A stretch of DNA of 64,000 nucleotides from Brachybacterium epidermidis. Lineage in GTDB: Bacteria; Actinomycetota; Actinomycetes; Actinomycetales; Dermabacteraceae. This document shows positions 8,555 through 17,282 of this stretch, piece by piece. Every line of letters starts with the position of its first letter. Within the stretch, counting starts at the first letter, position 1. Where the stretch lies: the NCBI RefSeq assembly GCF_015209585.1, contig NZ_JADEYR010000001.1, forward strand, positions 310,001-374,000. Direction: 5' to 3'. The translations under genes and the position numbers were made by a program. The notes below the pieces were generated by a model. The model did not search any database, had not been told where the DNA came from, and was given only the letters and a program-made list of their open reading frames with translations.

Positions 8555-9819
8555 CCAGTGGGATCAGTGATGCTGACGATCAGCAGCTCCGACCCGAGCG
8601 GCCGCTCGGGGGTGTCCCCGCACCCGCACCCGCACCCGCACCCCTGGGCGTTGCGATGCCCGCCGGCGGGGGCATGGCCTCCCTAGAGCAGGGATCCAGC
8701 GGGCACGGGGCGCCGGGCGACCTGCCCGACCCCACCTCCGAGGACGACGCCGACGGCATCGGCCAGATCGATGCCCAGGAGATCCTGGAGCTGAACCGGC
8801 GCTTCGCCGAGGTGCGCCGCAGCGTCGGCACGCTGGAGCGCCAGCTGCTGCAGGGGCCGCGCAAGTACTCCCGGAGGGATCTGAGCGAGCAGCGAGGCAT
8901 CCCCGGTCGCCTGGCCGCCGTGTACTGGCGCTCGCTCGGCTTCACCCCCGTGGACGAGGACACCGTGGTGTTCACCGAGGAGGACGCCTACGCGATCGGC
9001 GACCTCGCCTCCCTGGTCGAGGACGGCGCCCTGAGCGAGCGCGCCTTCGCCAGCATCACCCGCGGGCTCGGATTCCACATGGGGCGCCTGGCGATGTGGG
9101 CCACCGAGGCCCTGGTCGACGAGGCCAAGGCGGCCGGCCGCAGTGACGCCGAGGCGCGCCTGGAGATGCTCGACTCCGTCCCCGACCTGCTGGAGACCCT
9201 GGAGTCGCAGGTGATGTTCGCCTTCCGCAGGCAGCTCGCCGCCTATGCGGCCCGGGCCGGATCCGAGGTGCTCCACCGCGACACGGACGAGCTGTTCCCG
9301 CTGCAGCGGGCCGTGGGCTTCGCCGACCTGGTGCAGTTCACCCGGCTCTCCCGGGACCTTACCGGTGCCCAGCTGGCCGACGTGGTGGGGCGCTTCGAGG
9401 CCGCCGGGCGCGACATCATCTCCGTCGGCGGCGGGCGTGTGGTCAAGACGGTGGGCGACGAGATCATGTTCCTGGCCGACACGCCGGAGGACGGCGCCCA
9501 GATCGCAGTCACCCTGGCCGAGGCCATCAGCGCCGACCCGGACCTGCCCCCGGTGCGGGTGGCGTTCGTGTGGGGATCGATGTTCTCCCGCTACGGGGAC
9601 GTGTTCGGGCCCTCCGTGAACCTCGCCGCCAGGATGGAGTCGGTGGCCAGGCCCGGGACCGTGCTGGTGGACGCCGACACCGCCCGCGCGGTGGCCGAGG
9701 CGCTGCCGGGCGGGTTCGCCGCCTCCGAGGGGGAGGACGTGGAGCTGCACGGCATCGGTGCAGTGAGGGTGCGCGAGCTGACCAGGGATCGCTCCACGCC
9801 CCTCAACCTGGGGCTCTGA
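8551..9819 (+). CDS. Class III adenylate cyclase with N-terminal regulatory domain (Rv1264-like)
   Basis: 422 residues from a GTG that overlaps the birA stop (GTGA). Residues ~70-245 form a helical region like the adenylate-cyclase regulatory domain (Ad_Cy_reg) of M. tuberculosis Rv1264, which makes that enzyme autoinhibited and pH-sensitive. The catalytic half shows GFADLVQFTRLS (first metal Asp), VVKTVGDEIMF (adenine-selecting Lys and second metal Asp) and GPSVNLAARMES (transition-state Asn/Arg). All key residues for ATP cyclisation are present. The first ~70 residues are disordered and include Ala-Pro repeats encoded by CACCCG hexamers at about 8620-8643. No membrane segment is seen. Confidence 0.9.
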   Translation: MTSGISDADDQQLRPERPLGGVPAPAPAPAPLGVAMPAGGGMASLEQGSSGHGAPGDLPDPTSEDDADGIGQIDAQEILELNRRFAEVRRSVGTLERQLLQGPRKYSRRDLSEQRGIPGRLAAVYWRSLGFTPVDEDTVVFTEEDAYAIGDLASLVEDGALSERAFASITRGLGFHMGRLAMWATEALVDEAKAAGRSDAEARLEMLDSVPDLLETLESQVMFAFRRQLAAYAARAGSEVLHRDTDELFPLQRAVGFADLVQFTRLSRDLTGAQLADVVGRFEAAGRDIISVGGGRVVKTVGDEIMFLADTPEDGAQIAVTLAEAISADPDLPPVRVAFVWGSMFSRYGDVFGPSVNLAARMESVARPGTVLVDADTARAVAEALPGGFAASEGEDVELHGIGAVRVRELTRDRSTPLNLGL

Positions 9820-9831
9820 GAGGTCACGGCG

Positions 9832-9837
9832 TAGGAT
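9832..9837 (+). promoter_or_regulatory. -10 element (TAGGAT) for a leaderless response-regulator mRNA
   Basis: TAGGAT is followed by 7 nt and then GTG at 9845. This spacing matches actinobacterial leaderless promoters, where transcription begins at the start codon. It favours GTG 9845 over the ATG at 9836, which would overlap the -10 element. No convincing -35 is seen. Confidence 0.6.
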
Positions 9838-9844
9838 GAGCCCC

Positions 9845-10540
9845 GTGACACGCCTACTTCTCGTCGAGGACGACTCCGCCATCGCCGAACCGCTCTCCCG
9901 CGCGCTGGACCGCGAGGGGTACACGGTCATGCGTGCCTCCCGCGGCATGGACGCCCTGGCCATCGCGGCCGGGGCCGATCCCATCGACGTGGTCATCCTG
10001 GATCTCGGGCTGCCCGATCTCGATGGGCTCGAGGTGGCTCGTCGGCTGCGCAAGGGCGGCCTGGAGTCGCCGATCCTGATCCTCACCGCCCGCGCCGACG
10101 AGGTCGATGCAGTGGTGGGGCTCGACGCCGGGGCCGATGACTACGTCACCAAGCCGTTCCGGCTGGGCGAGCTGCAGGCCCGCATCCGTGCCCTGCTGCG
10201 CAGGGCTCAGGCCGCCGAGGAGTCCGGCGACTCCTTCGACGTGCACGGCGTGTCCCTGGACGTCGCGGCGCGCCGCGCCTACGCCGATGGTGAGGAGCTC
10301 ACCCTCTCGGCCAAGGAGTACGACCTGCTCACCGTGCTGGTCCGCGAGGCCGGCAGCGTGGTCACGCGTGACGACCTCATGCGCGAGGTGTGGGGCGCCG
10401 AATGGTGGGGCTCCACCAAGACCCTGGACATGCACATCTCCTGGCTGCGCCGCAAGCTCGGCGATGACGCCACCAACCCCCGCCGCATCTCGACCGTGCG
10501 CGGCGTCGGCTTCCGTTTCGAGACCGGTCAAGGGAGCTGA
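9845..10540 (+). CDS. OmpR/PhoB-family response regulator
   Basis: 231 residues. The receiver domain has the acidic pair near the N-terminus (VEDD), the phospho-acceptor Asp53 in ILDLGLPDLDG, the switch Thr in LTARAD and the conserved Lys in YVTKPF. The winged-helix DNA-binding domain (about residues 130-230) has LSAKEYDLL, VVTRDDLMREVW and ISWLRRKLGDD...ISTVRGVGFRF. It pairs with the sensor kinase starting 3 nt after its stop. The start is taken at GTG 9845 because a -10 box sits 7 nt before it. The signal and regulon are unknown. Confidence 0.92.
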   Translation: MTRLLLVEDDSAIAEPLSRALDREGYTVMRASRGMDALAIAAGADPIDVVILDLGLPDLDGLEVARRLRKGGLESPILILTARADEVDAVVGLDAGADDYVTKPFRLGELQARIRALLRRAQAAEESGDSFDVHGVSLDVAARRAYADGEELTLSAKEYDLLTVLVREAGSVVTRDDLMREVWGAEWWGSTKTLDMHISWLRRKLGDDATNPRRISTVRGVGFRFETGQGS

Positions 10541-10543
10541 CGC

Positions 10544-12004
10544 GTGCGGCAGCGCGTGCTGCAGGCCACGCTCATCACCGTGCTGCTGGCTGTGTTGATG
10601 CTCGGCATCCCGCTGGGCTACTCCTGGCTGCAGCTGAACCGGCAGCAGTTGAACGGCCAGGCTCTGGACATCCTCGAGGCGGTCCGCATCGACACCGACC
10701 AGCGACTGGCGCAGGGGCGGCCCTTCGACACCGCGATGCTGCAGCGGCACGTGGATGCCCAGCCCAACCTCAACGTGACCATCGTCGTCACGCACGAGGG
10801 CGAGACCATCCAGGCAGGGGACCCTGTGGGCCCCAATCCCGTGTCCGTCTCGACGCCCGGGGCGCAGGAGCAGTACATCACCGTCTACATCCCCCAGTCC
10901 GAGGTGCGCGCTCACACCGCCAGCGCCTGGGTGCTGATCGTGGTGGCGGGGCTGTCCTCCCTCTCGATCGGCGTCTCGGTGGCACTGTGGCAGGCGCAGC
11001 GGATCTCCATGCCACTGGCCAGGCTGAACCGCCGCGCCGAGGAGATGGGTGCCGGCCGTGCCCGTGGGCCGTGGGAGGCCAGCGGCATCTCGGAGATCGA
11101 CGACGTGGCCGAGGAGCTCACCCGCTCCGGCGCCATGCTCGCCGAACGGCTGGAGGCGGAGAGCCGCCTCGCCTCCGATGCCTCCCACCAGCTGCGCACC
11201 CCGCTGACCGCGCTGTCCATGCGGGTCGACGAGATCCTCGCCACCAGCTCGGAGGAATGGGTGCGGGAGGAGGCCCGCATCGCCCTCGAGCAGATCGACC
11301 GGCTCACCGAGGTGGTGCACGACCTGATCAACGCGCCACGCTCCTCCCAGCGCCGCAGCCCCGGTGTGGTGGAGCTGCGGTCCGTCCTCACCCAGCAGAG
11401 CGAGGAGTGGTCCCCGGCATTCCGCAAGGCGGGCCGGGAGCTGCGGATCCAGGTGCCCCGAAGCGCTGCCGTCTGGGGCTCCGTGGGTCCCTTCACCCAG
11501 GTGATCGCCACCCTGATCGAGAACTCGCTGGTGCACGGCGGGGGCCGCACCCTGGTCAAGGTGCGTCGCAATGACCACTCCACCGTGGTGGAGGTCTCCG
11601 ACGAGGGCCCCGGTATCGACCCCGAGCTCGGCAAGCGCGTCTTCGAGCGCTCCGTCTCCGGGGCCCGCTCCTCCGGCACCGGAGTGGGCCTGGCCCTTGC
11701 ACGCACCCTGGTCGAGGACGACGGCGGCCGGCTCGAGCTGCTCTCCGAGGTGCCCGCCTCCTTCGGCATGTTCCTGATCTCCGCGCCCGGGGAGAAGACC
11801 GGTCCCGAGGAGACCACCCGGACCGAGGCCAGCGATGACCTCTCGCTGCTTCCCCAGGGGTCCGTGGTGCGCAGGCGTCACCGCCACGGTGCACGGCGCC
11901 GGAGCCACGGCAGCAGCGCACTGGCCTCGGGAGTGGTCTTCACGGACGCCGAGGAGCCCACCGAGGACGACAGCCGCCGCACCGGGGCCAGGAGCGGGTC
12001 CTAG
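10544..12004 (+). CDS. Membrane sensor histidine kinase
   Basis: 486 residues. It has TM1 at about 8-30, an extracytoplasmic loop of ~95 residues, TM2 at about 128-150, a HAMP linker, and a dimerisation domain with phospho-His215 in SDASHQLRTPLTAL. The HATPase domain has an N-box (TLIENSLVHGG), DEGPGID and GTGVGLALAR. After the ATPase (beyond ~residue 420) there is an unusual Arg/His/Ser-rich tail of ~65 residues. The start is a GTG 3 nt after the regulator stop, so the pair is co-transcribed. Its stop codon TAG is part of the purK -10 element. Confidence 0.92.
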   Translation: MRQRVLQATLITVLLAVLMLGIPLGYSWLQLNRQQLNGQALDILEAVRIDTDQRLAQGRPFDTAMLQRHVDAQPNLNVTIVVTHEGETIQAGDPVGPNPVSVSTPGAQEQYITVYIPQSEVRAHTASAWVLIVVAGLSSLSIGVSVALWQAQRISMPLARLNRRAEEMGAGRARGPWEASGISEIDDVAEELTRSGAMLAERLEAESRLASDASHQLRTPLTALSMRVDEILATSSEEWVREEARIALEQIDRLTEVVHDLINAPRSSQRRSPGVVELRSVLTQQSEEWSPAFRKAGRELRIQVPRSAAVWGSVGPFTQVIATLIENSLVHGGGRTLVKVRRNDHSTVVEVSDEGPGIDPELGKRVFERSVSGARSSGTGVGLALARTLVEDDGGRLELLSEVPASFGMFLISAPGEKTGPEETTRTEASDDLSLLPQGSVVRRRHRHGARRRSHGSSALASGVVFTDAEEPTEDDSRRTGARSGS

Positions 12005-12007
12005 ACT
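12002..12007 (+). promoter_or_regulatory. -10 element (TAGACT) for leaderless purK
   Basis: TAGACT is followed by 7 nt and GTG 12015. The first three bases are the stop codon of the preceding kinase gene, so the promoter is embedded in the end of that gene. Confidence 0.6.
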
Positions 12008-12014
12008 GTCGGAC

Positions 12015-13199
12015 GTGCCTGATGACACCCCTTGCTCGCCCCTGACCGCGCCACCCCGGATCGGGGTGGTGGGCGCTGGGCAGCTGGCCCGGATGATGCT
12101 GGGGCCCGCGATCGAACTGGACCTGCCGCTGACCGTGCTGGCCTCCGACCCCGCAGAGAGTGCCGCCGTGGTCGCCGGCAGGGTGCGCACGGGCCGTCAT
12201 GACGAGGAGAGCGCCGTGCGCGCTCTCGCCACCGAGGTGGACGTGCTCACCTTCGACCACGAGCACGTCCCGACGGCGTTTCTGGAGCGACTGGTCACCA
12301 CCGGTGACGTGCAGGTGCGCCCTGGTCCCGGTGCCCTGGTGCACGCCCAGGACAAGCTGGTGATGCGTCGCCGCCTCACCGAGCTGGGGCATCCCTGCCC
12401 CCGCTGGTGGCACGTGCGCGGCATCGAGGATCTCGACCGCGCGCTCGCCGAGAACGACGGCCCGCTGGTGGTGAAGACCCCGCGCGGCGGGTACGACGGC
12501 CACGGTGTGCGCATCATCGAGCGCGCCGAGGACGCAGCCGACTGGCTCGAGCACCACGGCGAGCTGCTCGCCGAGCAGAAGGTGCCCTTCCTGCGGGAGC
12601 TCTCCGCGCAGGTGGCCCGCCGACCCGGTGGGCAGTCGATCACCTACCCCGTCGTGCAGTCCGTGCAGCGCGACGGGGTGTGCTACGAGGTGGTCGCCCC
12701 CGCCCCGGACCTGGACCCGGATGCCCAGCAGCGCATCCAGCAGCTGGCCGCGGCCATCGCCGAGGACCTCGACGTGGTCGGCATGCTCGCCGTCGAGCTG
12801 TTCGAGACCGCCGGGAGAGAGGTGCTGGTCAATGAACTGGCGATGCGCCCCCACAACACCGGCCACTGGTCCATGGACGGTGCGGTCACCGGCCAGTTCG
12901 AGCAGCACCTGCGTGCGGTGGCCGATCTGCCCCTGGGCGGGACCGACATGCTGGCGCCCTGCGCGGTGATGGTGAACCTGCTGGGCGGCAGCGCCCCGGA
13001 GCTCGCCAGCGGAGCGCGCGCTGCGATGCAGGCGGATCCGGGCGTCAAGGTGCACCTGTACGGCAAGTCGGTGCGTCCCGGCCGCAAGCTCGGGCACGTC
13101 ACCGTGGTGGGGAAGGATCCGGAGCAGCTGCTGGCCCGCGCCCACCGCGCCGAGAAGCGCATCATCGACGGCCCCGACGCCATGGAGGAGAACCCGTGA
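12015..13199 (+). CDS. purK: N5-carboxyaminoimidazole ribonucleotide synthase PurK
   Basis: 394 residues. It carboxylates AIR with ATP and bicarbonate in de novo purine synthesis. The ATP-grasp enzyme shows [13 protein letters not shown] at the N-terminus, [18 protein letters not shown] (ATP loop), [23 protein letters not shown] and FEQHLRAV. The start is GTG 12015, supported by a -10 box 7 nt upstream; the frame is open earlier but only over the kinase gene. It overlaps purE by 4 nt (GTGA). Confidence 0.95.
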   Translation: MPDDTPCSPLTAPPRIGVVGAGQLARMMLGPAIELDLPLTVLASDPAESAAVVAGRVRTGRHDEESAVRALATEVDVLTFDHEHVPTAFLERLVTTGDVQVRPGPGALVHAQDKLVMRRRLTELGHPCPRWWHVRGIEDLDRALAENDGPLVVKTPRGGYDGHGVRIIERAEDAADWLEHHGELLAEQKVPFLRELSAQVARRPGGQSITYPVVQSVQRDGVCYEVVAPAPDLDPDAQQRIQQLAAAIAEDLDVVGMLAVELFETAGREVLVNELAMRPHNTGHWSMDGAVTGQFEQHLRAVADLPLGGTDMLAPCAVMVNLLGGSAPELASGARAAMQADPGVKVHLYGKSVRPGRKLGHVTVVGKDPEQLLARAHRAEKRIIDGPDAMEENP

Positions 13200-13771
13200 C
13201 CCAGACCCCGCTGCCCGTTTCGCCGGACTCCCCGCCCTCGGGTGGCGCCCCGTTGGTGGGCATCGTGATGGGCTCGGACTCCGACTACCCAGTGATGCGC
13301 GCCGCCCAGGATGCCCTGGCCGAGTTCGGCATCCCCGCGGAGGTCGATGTGGTCTCCGCCCACCGCATGCCCGAGGACATGGTGGCCTGGGGTCGCTCGG
13401 CCGCCGACCGTGGCCTGCGCGTGGTCATCGCCGGAGCGGGTGGTGCCGCCCACCTGCCCGGCATGATCGCCTCCCTCACCCCACTGCCGGTGATCGGGGT
13501 GCCCGTGCCGCTGAAGCACCTGGACGGCATGGACTCACTGCTCTCGATCGTGCAGATGCCCGCCGGGGTGCCGGTGGCGACCGTGTCCATCGGCGGTGCC
13601 CGCAACGCTGGCCTGCTCGCCGCCCGCATCCTCGCCGCCGGGGTCGACGATCATGCCCTCGCCCTGCGCGAGCGGATGGCCGTGTTCCAGCAGGAGCTGC
13701 GGGAGACGGCGCTGGCCAAGGGGGAGAGGCTGCGGGAAGAAGCTGGGATGCCCGGCTCGTCGTCCCGCTGA
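13196..13771 (+). CDS. purE: N5-carboxyaminoimidazole ribonucleotide mutase PurE
   Basis: 191 residues, a class I PurE that converts N5-CAIR to CAIR after PurK. Motifs: GSDSDYPVM (substrate phosphate loop), [10 protein letters not shown] (catalytic His), [14 protein letters not shown] and [25 protein letters not shown] (shown in part). It starts at a GTG overlapping the purK stop and is the second gene of the purine pair. The N-terminal ~20 residues are a Pro/Ser-rich extension. Confidence 0.95.
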   Translation: MTQTPLPVSPDSPPSGGAPLVGIVMGSDSDYPVMRAAQDALAEFGIPAEVDVVSAHRMPEDMVAWGRSAADRGLRVVIAGAGGAAHLPGMIASLTPLPVIGVPVPLKHLDGMDSLLSIVQMPAGVPVATVSIGGARNAGLLAARILAAGVDDHALALRERMAVFQQELRETALAKGERLREEAGMPGSSSR

Positions 13772-13788
13772 GCACCGGGGGCGGGCGG

Positions 13789-13794
13789 TAAAGT
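13789..13794 (+). promoter_or_regulatory. -10 element (TAAAGT) for leaderless acyltransferase gene
   Basis: TAAAGT is followed by 7 nt and ATG 13802, in the 30-bp gap after purE. This gives the first polysaccharide-type gene its own promoter. Confidence 0.55.
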
Positions 13795-13801
13795 CGTCCG
13801 C

Positions 13802-14458
13802 ATGAGTGACACCCCCACGTACCGGGTTGCCCCCGGCGCGGACATCTCCGAGGACGCCACCATCGGCGACGGAAGCTCCATCTGGCATCTCGCTCAGGTG
13901 CGTGAAGGCGTGCACATGGGTCGCGACTGCGTGGTGGGCCGCGGCGCCTATATCGGCAGCGGCGTGCAGATGGGCAACGGCTGCAAGATCCAGAACTACG
14001 CCCTGGTGTACGAGCCGGCGAAGCTGGCCGACGGCGTGTTCGTGGGCCCGGCGGCCGTGTTCACCAACGACCACTTCCCGCGCGCGGTCAACCCCGATCT
14101 CAGCCCGAAGTCCGCCTCGGACTGGGAGCCGGTGGGTGTGACCTGCCAGGAGGGAGCGTCGATCGGTGCCCGCGCCGTGTGCGTGGCCCCCGTGACCATC
14201 GGCGCCTGGGCGATGGTCGCCGCCGGCGCCACCGTGGTGAAGGATGTGCCGCCGTATGCTCTGGTGGCAGGGGTCCCGGCCAAGCGCATCGCCTGGGTGG
14301 GACGCTCGGGGGAGAAGCTCCTCCCTGCCTCCGACGGCACCGATGCGTGGGTGTGCCCCGTCTCCGGCGAGTGGTACATCCCTGACGAGACCACAGGCGG
14401 GCTCCAGCTCGCCTCCGACCCCGTTGCCGAAGTGGGCCAGTCTCCGAGTGAAGCATAG
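13802..14458 (+). CDS. Left-handed beta-helix N-acyltransferase (WbpD/WlbB-like)
   Basis: 218 residues of hexapeptide repeats ([70 protein letters not shown] in overlapping short turns). FTNDHFPRAVNP and the VAGVPAK ending resemble enzymes that N-acetylate UDP-3-amino-3-deoxy sugar acids. The sugar substrate here is not certain. The C-terminal ~40 residues extend past the beta-helix and contain CPVSGEWY. It opens the surface-glycan region and is convergent with the first wzt. Confidence 0.8.
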   Translation: MSDTPTYRVAPGADISEDATIGDGSSIWHLAQVREGVHMGRDCVVGRGAYIGSGVQMGNGCKIQNYALVYEPAKLADGVFVGPAAVFTNDHFPRAVNPDLSPKSASDWEPVGVTCQEGASIGARAVCVAPVTIGAWAMVAAGATVVKDVPPYALVAGVPAKRIAWVGRSGEKLLPASDGTDAWVCPVSGEWYIPDETTGGLQLASDPVAEVGQSPSEA

Positions 14459-14571
14459 CAGTGATTCCGATGCCCTGACGTACAGCACTTCGATGGAACC
14501 GTCAGCCGATAGCAATGGGTCGGTGAGCCGGCCCCGGGGTGAGTCGCCCCCTCTGTAGGGCACGGCCTTGC

Positions 14572-15432
14572 TCAGCGCAGTTTCGCTCCCGATGACGCGT
14601 TGGTGCGCCCTTCGACGAACGCATTGTAGGCATCCGCGACATCATCCACGTCGCCATCGGCGACGAGCTCACCCTTCTCGATCCACAATGCGCGCGTGCA
14701 CATGGCGCGCACGGAGGCGAGGGAGTGGGACACGAAGAACACCGTGCCCGCCTTCTCTCGAATCTCCTCGATCCGCGCTGTGCTCTTCTTGCGGAACGAG
14801 GCGTCGCCCGTGGCCAGTGCCTCGTCGATCATCAGGATCTCAGGGGTGCGGATTGTGGAGATCGCGAATCGAAGACGGGAGGCCATGCCGGAGGAGTAGG
14901 AGCTCATCGGCAGGTACAGAAAGTCACCGAGCTCCGCGAACTCGGCAACCTTCGGCACGGACTCACGCACCTGTTTCGCATTGAGCCCCAGCGCGAGCCC
15001 GCCGATCATGATGTTGCGCTCCCCAGTCAGCCGCGGCAGCAGTGCGGCGTTGACGCCCATCAGCTCGGGCTCAGCAGACGTGAAGACGCGGCCGGATGTC
15101 GCTGGGAGCAGGCCAGCCACGGCTCGCAGGAGGGTGGACTTGCCCGAGCCGTTCGTGCCGAGGATGCCGATGGACTCGCCGTGATGGGCGACGAAGGACA
15201 CGCCGCGCACCGCGGGGGCCTCTGTGATGGGGCCGGTATCGGGCCGTCCGAGGCTGATGGCCTTGTCCCAGAGGGACGTGCGCTGCCGGGTGGTGCCGCC
15301 GCGACGCGCGCCGAAGACGCGGTAGGTGATGTGGAGGTCGTCGACCACCACTGAAGGAGGGCCCAGGGGCTTGCGCTCCAGACGCTTGGGGAGGTTCTCC
15401 GGGTCGATCTCGAAGTCGATGTCCTCAGTCAC
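14572..15432 (-). CDS. Polysaccharide ABC exporter ATP-binding protein (Wzt/TagH/RfbB type), copy 1
   Basis: 286 residues. Walker A is [14 protein letters not shown], the signature region is SYSSGMASRLRFAIST, Walker B is EILMIDEALATGD and the switch is FFVSHSLASV. The N-terminal ~85 residues include HITYRVFGARRGG. There is no C-terminal glycan-recognition domain, so it is the short teichoic-acid/O-antigen exporter type. The start at 15432 overlaps the permease stop by 8 nt; the two form the membrane exporter. Confidence 0.91.
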   Translation of the reverse strand: MTEDIDFEIDPENLPKRLERKPLGPPSVVVDDLHITYRVFGARRGGTTRQRTSLWDKAISLGRPDTGPITEAPAVRGVSFVAHHGESIGILGTNGSGKSTLLRAVAGLLPATSGRVFTSAEPELMGVNAALLPRLTGERNIMIGGLALGLNAKQVRESVPKVAEFAELGDFLYLPMSSYSSGMASRLRFAISTIRTPEILMIDEALATGDASFRKKSTARIEEIREKAGTVFFVSHSLASVRAMCTRALWIEKGELVADGDVDDVADAYNAFVEGRTNASSGAKLR

Positions 15433-16351
15433 GGCCGTAGGTCTCCTCCGCGCGCCAGAAGTACAGGAACCCGATGACGAAAACGACGACCGCCCACAGG
15501 ATCGCCTCCAGCCACAGCATCGGTGTCATGGGGATCAACGATTCGTTGCCGAACACGGCACGGAACAGCTCAAGGTAGATCGCGACGGGCTGGTGCAGCA
15601 GGATCGGTCGGTACCAAGCGCCCTCTGGGATCATCGCCGAGATAAGGAACATGCCGCCGGAGGCATACCGGCCGAGCGTGAGAATGAAAGGCATCGCGTT
15701 GGCGATGTCTGGCGCGCGGGCCCCCACGCGTGCGAAGAACATCGCCACGCCTGAGGAAAAGATCGCCAGCAGAACTGCCGCGAAGGGCAGCAGGAGCCAG
15801 GACCATGTAGGCCAGACGGCGCCCATTCCGGGTAGCAGACCGGTGACCATTGTGATCACGAGCATCGCCACAAGGATCGGGGCGAACAGCACCGTTTCCG
15901 TCATCACGGTCGCGAGGGGGACGACTGCCCGCGGAAAGCGGTGTGAGCGGATCAGCTGCAGATTGCTCGGGATCGAGTTCAGCCCCGACATCACGGACGT
16001 CTGAAAAAGTGTGTACGTGAAGGTGCCGATCGTGATGAACGCTGCTCGGTTGTCGATGCCCGGCGCGCTGGAGTCGAAGAGGAAGCCGAAGATGATGACG
16101 TACACAGCGGCGTCGAGCATCGGACGCAGGACCGCCCAGGACTGACCCAAATACGATCCCTGGTTCTTGGAGTATGCGCGCGACGCAGACAGGTTCCAGA
16201 TGAACGATCGCCGTTGCCAGACCTGCGCGGCATAGCGGCCGAGCGGCGGCCGGATCCCCATCTCGGTCAGACCGGCACTGGAGGCCAGCTCTGCGGCCTG
16301 CGCGGATGTCAGGCGCGGTGCGAGCAGCGCGTCTGCTGTGTGGTCAGCCAC
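15425..16351 (-). CDS. Polysaccharide ABC exporter permease (Wzm/TagG type), copy 1
   Basis: 308 residues with six hydrophobic segments of the ABC-2 family. The N-terminal cytosolic part has the family pattern YAAQVWQRRSFIWNLSASR and NQGSYLGQSWAVLRPMLDAAVY (amphipathic region before TM1), with NSIPSNLQLIRSHRFPRAV in the middle. The start is GTG 16351 because a strong GGAGGAG sits 7 nt upstream. An in-frame ATG at 16393 has no ribosome site and lies in the divergent promoter region. It works with the overlapping ATPase to export a lipid-linked glycan. Confidence 0.9.
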   Translation of the reverse strand: MADHTADALLAPRLTSAQAAELASSAGLTEMGIRPPLGRYAAQVWQRRSFIWNLSASRAYSKNQGSYLGQSWAVLRPMLDAAVYVIIFGFLFDSSAPGIDNRAAFITIGTFTYTLFQTSVMSGLNSIPSNLQLIRSHRFPRAVVPLATVMTETVLFAPILVAMLVITMVTGLLPGMGAVWPTWSWLLLPFAAVLLAIFSSGVAMFFARVGARAPDIANAMPFILTLGRYASGGMFLISAMIPEGAWYRPILLHQPVAIYLELFRAVFGNESLIPMTPMLWLEAILWAVVVFVIGFLYFWRAEETYGRD

Positions 16352-16406
16352 GTTCGTTCTCCTCCGGCCGAGCGGGCTCAACGGCTGGGCCATGGAGCTA
16401 CATCGG

Positions 16407-16412
16407 TATGAT
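16407..16412 (+). promoter_or_regulatory. -10 element (TATGAT) before the first GT2 gene
   Basis: TATGAT is followed by 8 nt and GTG 16421, consistent with a leaderless or nearly leaderless transcript. It lies in the 69-bp divergent gap to the wzm gene. Confidence 0.55.
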
Positions 16413-16420
16413 CTTGCGTC

Positions 16421-17215
16421 GTGACTGCCGCGCAGGAGATGAATCCCCAGGTGACGGTCGTCATGCCGGTCTTCAACGGCGCGAGGACCGTGCGTCAGTC
16501 GATCGTCAGCGTACTCGATCAGACCTGCTCCGATCTGGAGCTCCTCGTCGTTGACGACAGTTCTACTGATCACACAACACAGATCGTCGAGTCACTGGTA
16601 GCCCGGGATTCCCGCGTGCGCCTGATCCGTCGCGACAGCGGCGGGGGGCCAGCGGCGGCGCGTAACACCGGCATCGCCCAGGCACGCGGTCGTTATCTGG
16701 CTTTCTGCGACGCCGACGATCTGTGGCTGCCCACAAAGCTTGATCGTCAGCTCGAGCTCGCGCGCTCCACCGACGCACCGCTCATCTATTGCGGCTACCA
16801 CCGGATCGCTGCCGACTATGCGGGCTCAGCGGCGCAGTTCGTTCCTGAGGGCCGCGTCGTGCATGTCCCGACGGCGCTGACGCGCGCGGGCCTCAGACGC
16901 CGAAACGTGATCGGCAACCTCACGGCCGTACTGGATCTAAGGCGCACCGGACCGGTCTCGATGCCTGATGTGCCAGGTGCGGAGGATTGGGCGCTGTGGC
17001 TGTGCATCCTTGCCGGAGGTGCCACAGCCGCAGGCATTGATGAACCGCTGGCGCTGTACCGCGCTGCCCAGCCTGAATCACATTCTTCCGACAGACCACG
17101 GGCGTTGCTCGCCGTGTGGCGTGTCCTGCGCCAGCAGGAACAGTTGTCGGTGCCCGTCGCCGCTTTCCATCTGGTCACGGCATCAGTGGCCGCGCTGTGC
17201 AAGAACCGGATCTGA
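16421..17215 (+). CDS. Family 2 glycosyltransferase
   Basis: 264 residues. It is a GT-A fold enzyme with VTVVMPVFNGARTVRQSI, VVDDSSTDHT (nucleotide-binding Asp pair), GPAAARNTGIAQARGRYLAFCDADDLW (DXD as DAD) and the acceptor-side EDWALWL. It probably adds one sugar to the growing surface glycan on the cytosolic face. It precedes the first giant transferase by 67 bp. Donor and acceptor are not predictable. Confidence 0.88.
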   Translation: MTAAQEMNPQVTVVMPVFNGARTVRQSIVSVLDQTCSDLELLVVDDSSTDHTTQIVESLVARDSRVRLIRRDSGGGPAAARNTGIAQARGRYLAFCDADDLWLPTKLDRQLELARSTDAPLIYCGYHRIAADYAGSAAQFVPEGRVVHVPTALTRAGLRRRNVIGNLTAVLDLRRTGPVSMPDVPGAEDWALWLCILAGGATAAGIDEPLALYRAAQPESHSSDRPRALLAVWRVLRQQEQLSVPVAAFHLVTASVAALCKNRI

Positions 17216-17282
17216 GGGCGGAGCGTGGCACACTGGGCGGCACCGCTCTGTCCGTGACCTGTCAGGGAAGGCTTGCCGCACC

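Noticed and set aside
8615-8645. CACCCG hexamer run considered as a regulatory repeat or CRISPR-like array
   Set aside because: It lies inside the cyclase coding region, encodes Ala-Pro, is only about four units long and has no spacers.
16352-16393. In-frame ATG 16393 as start of the first wzm
   Set aside because: It has no ribosome site, while GTG 16351 has GGAGGAG at ideal spacing; the longer form would also extend into the divergent promoter.
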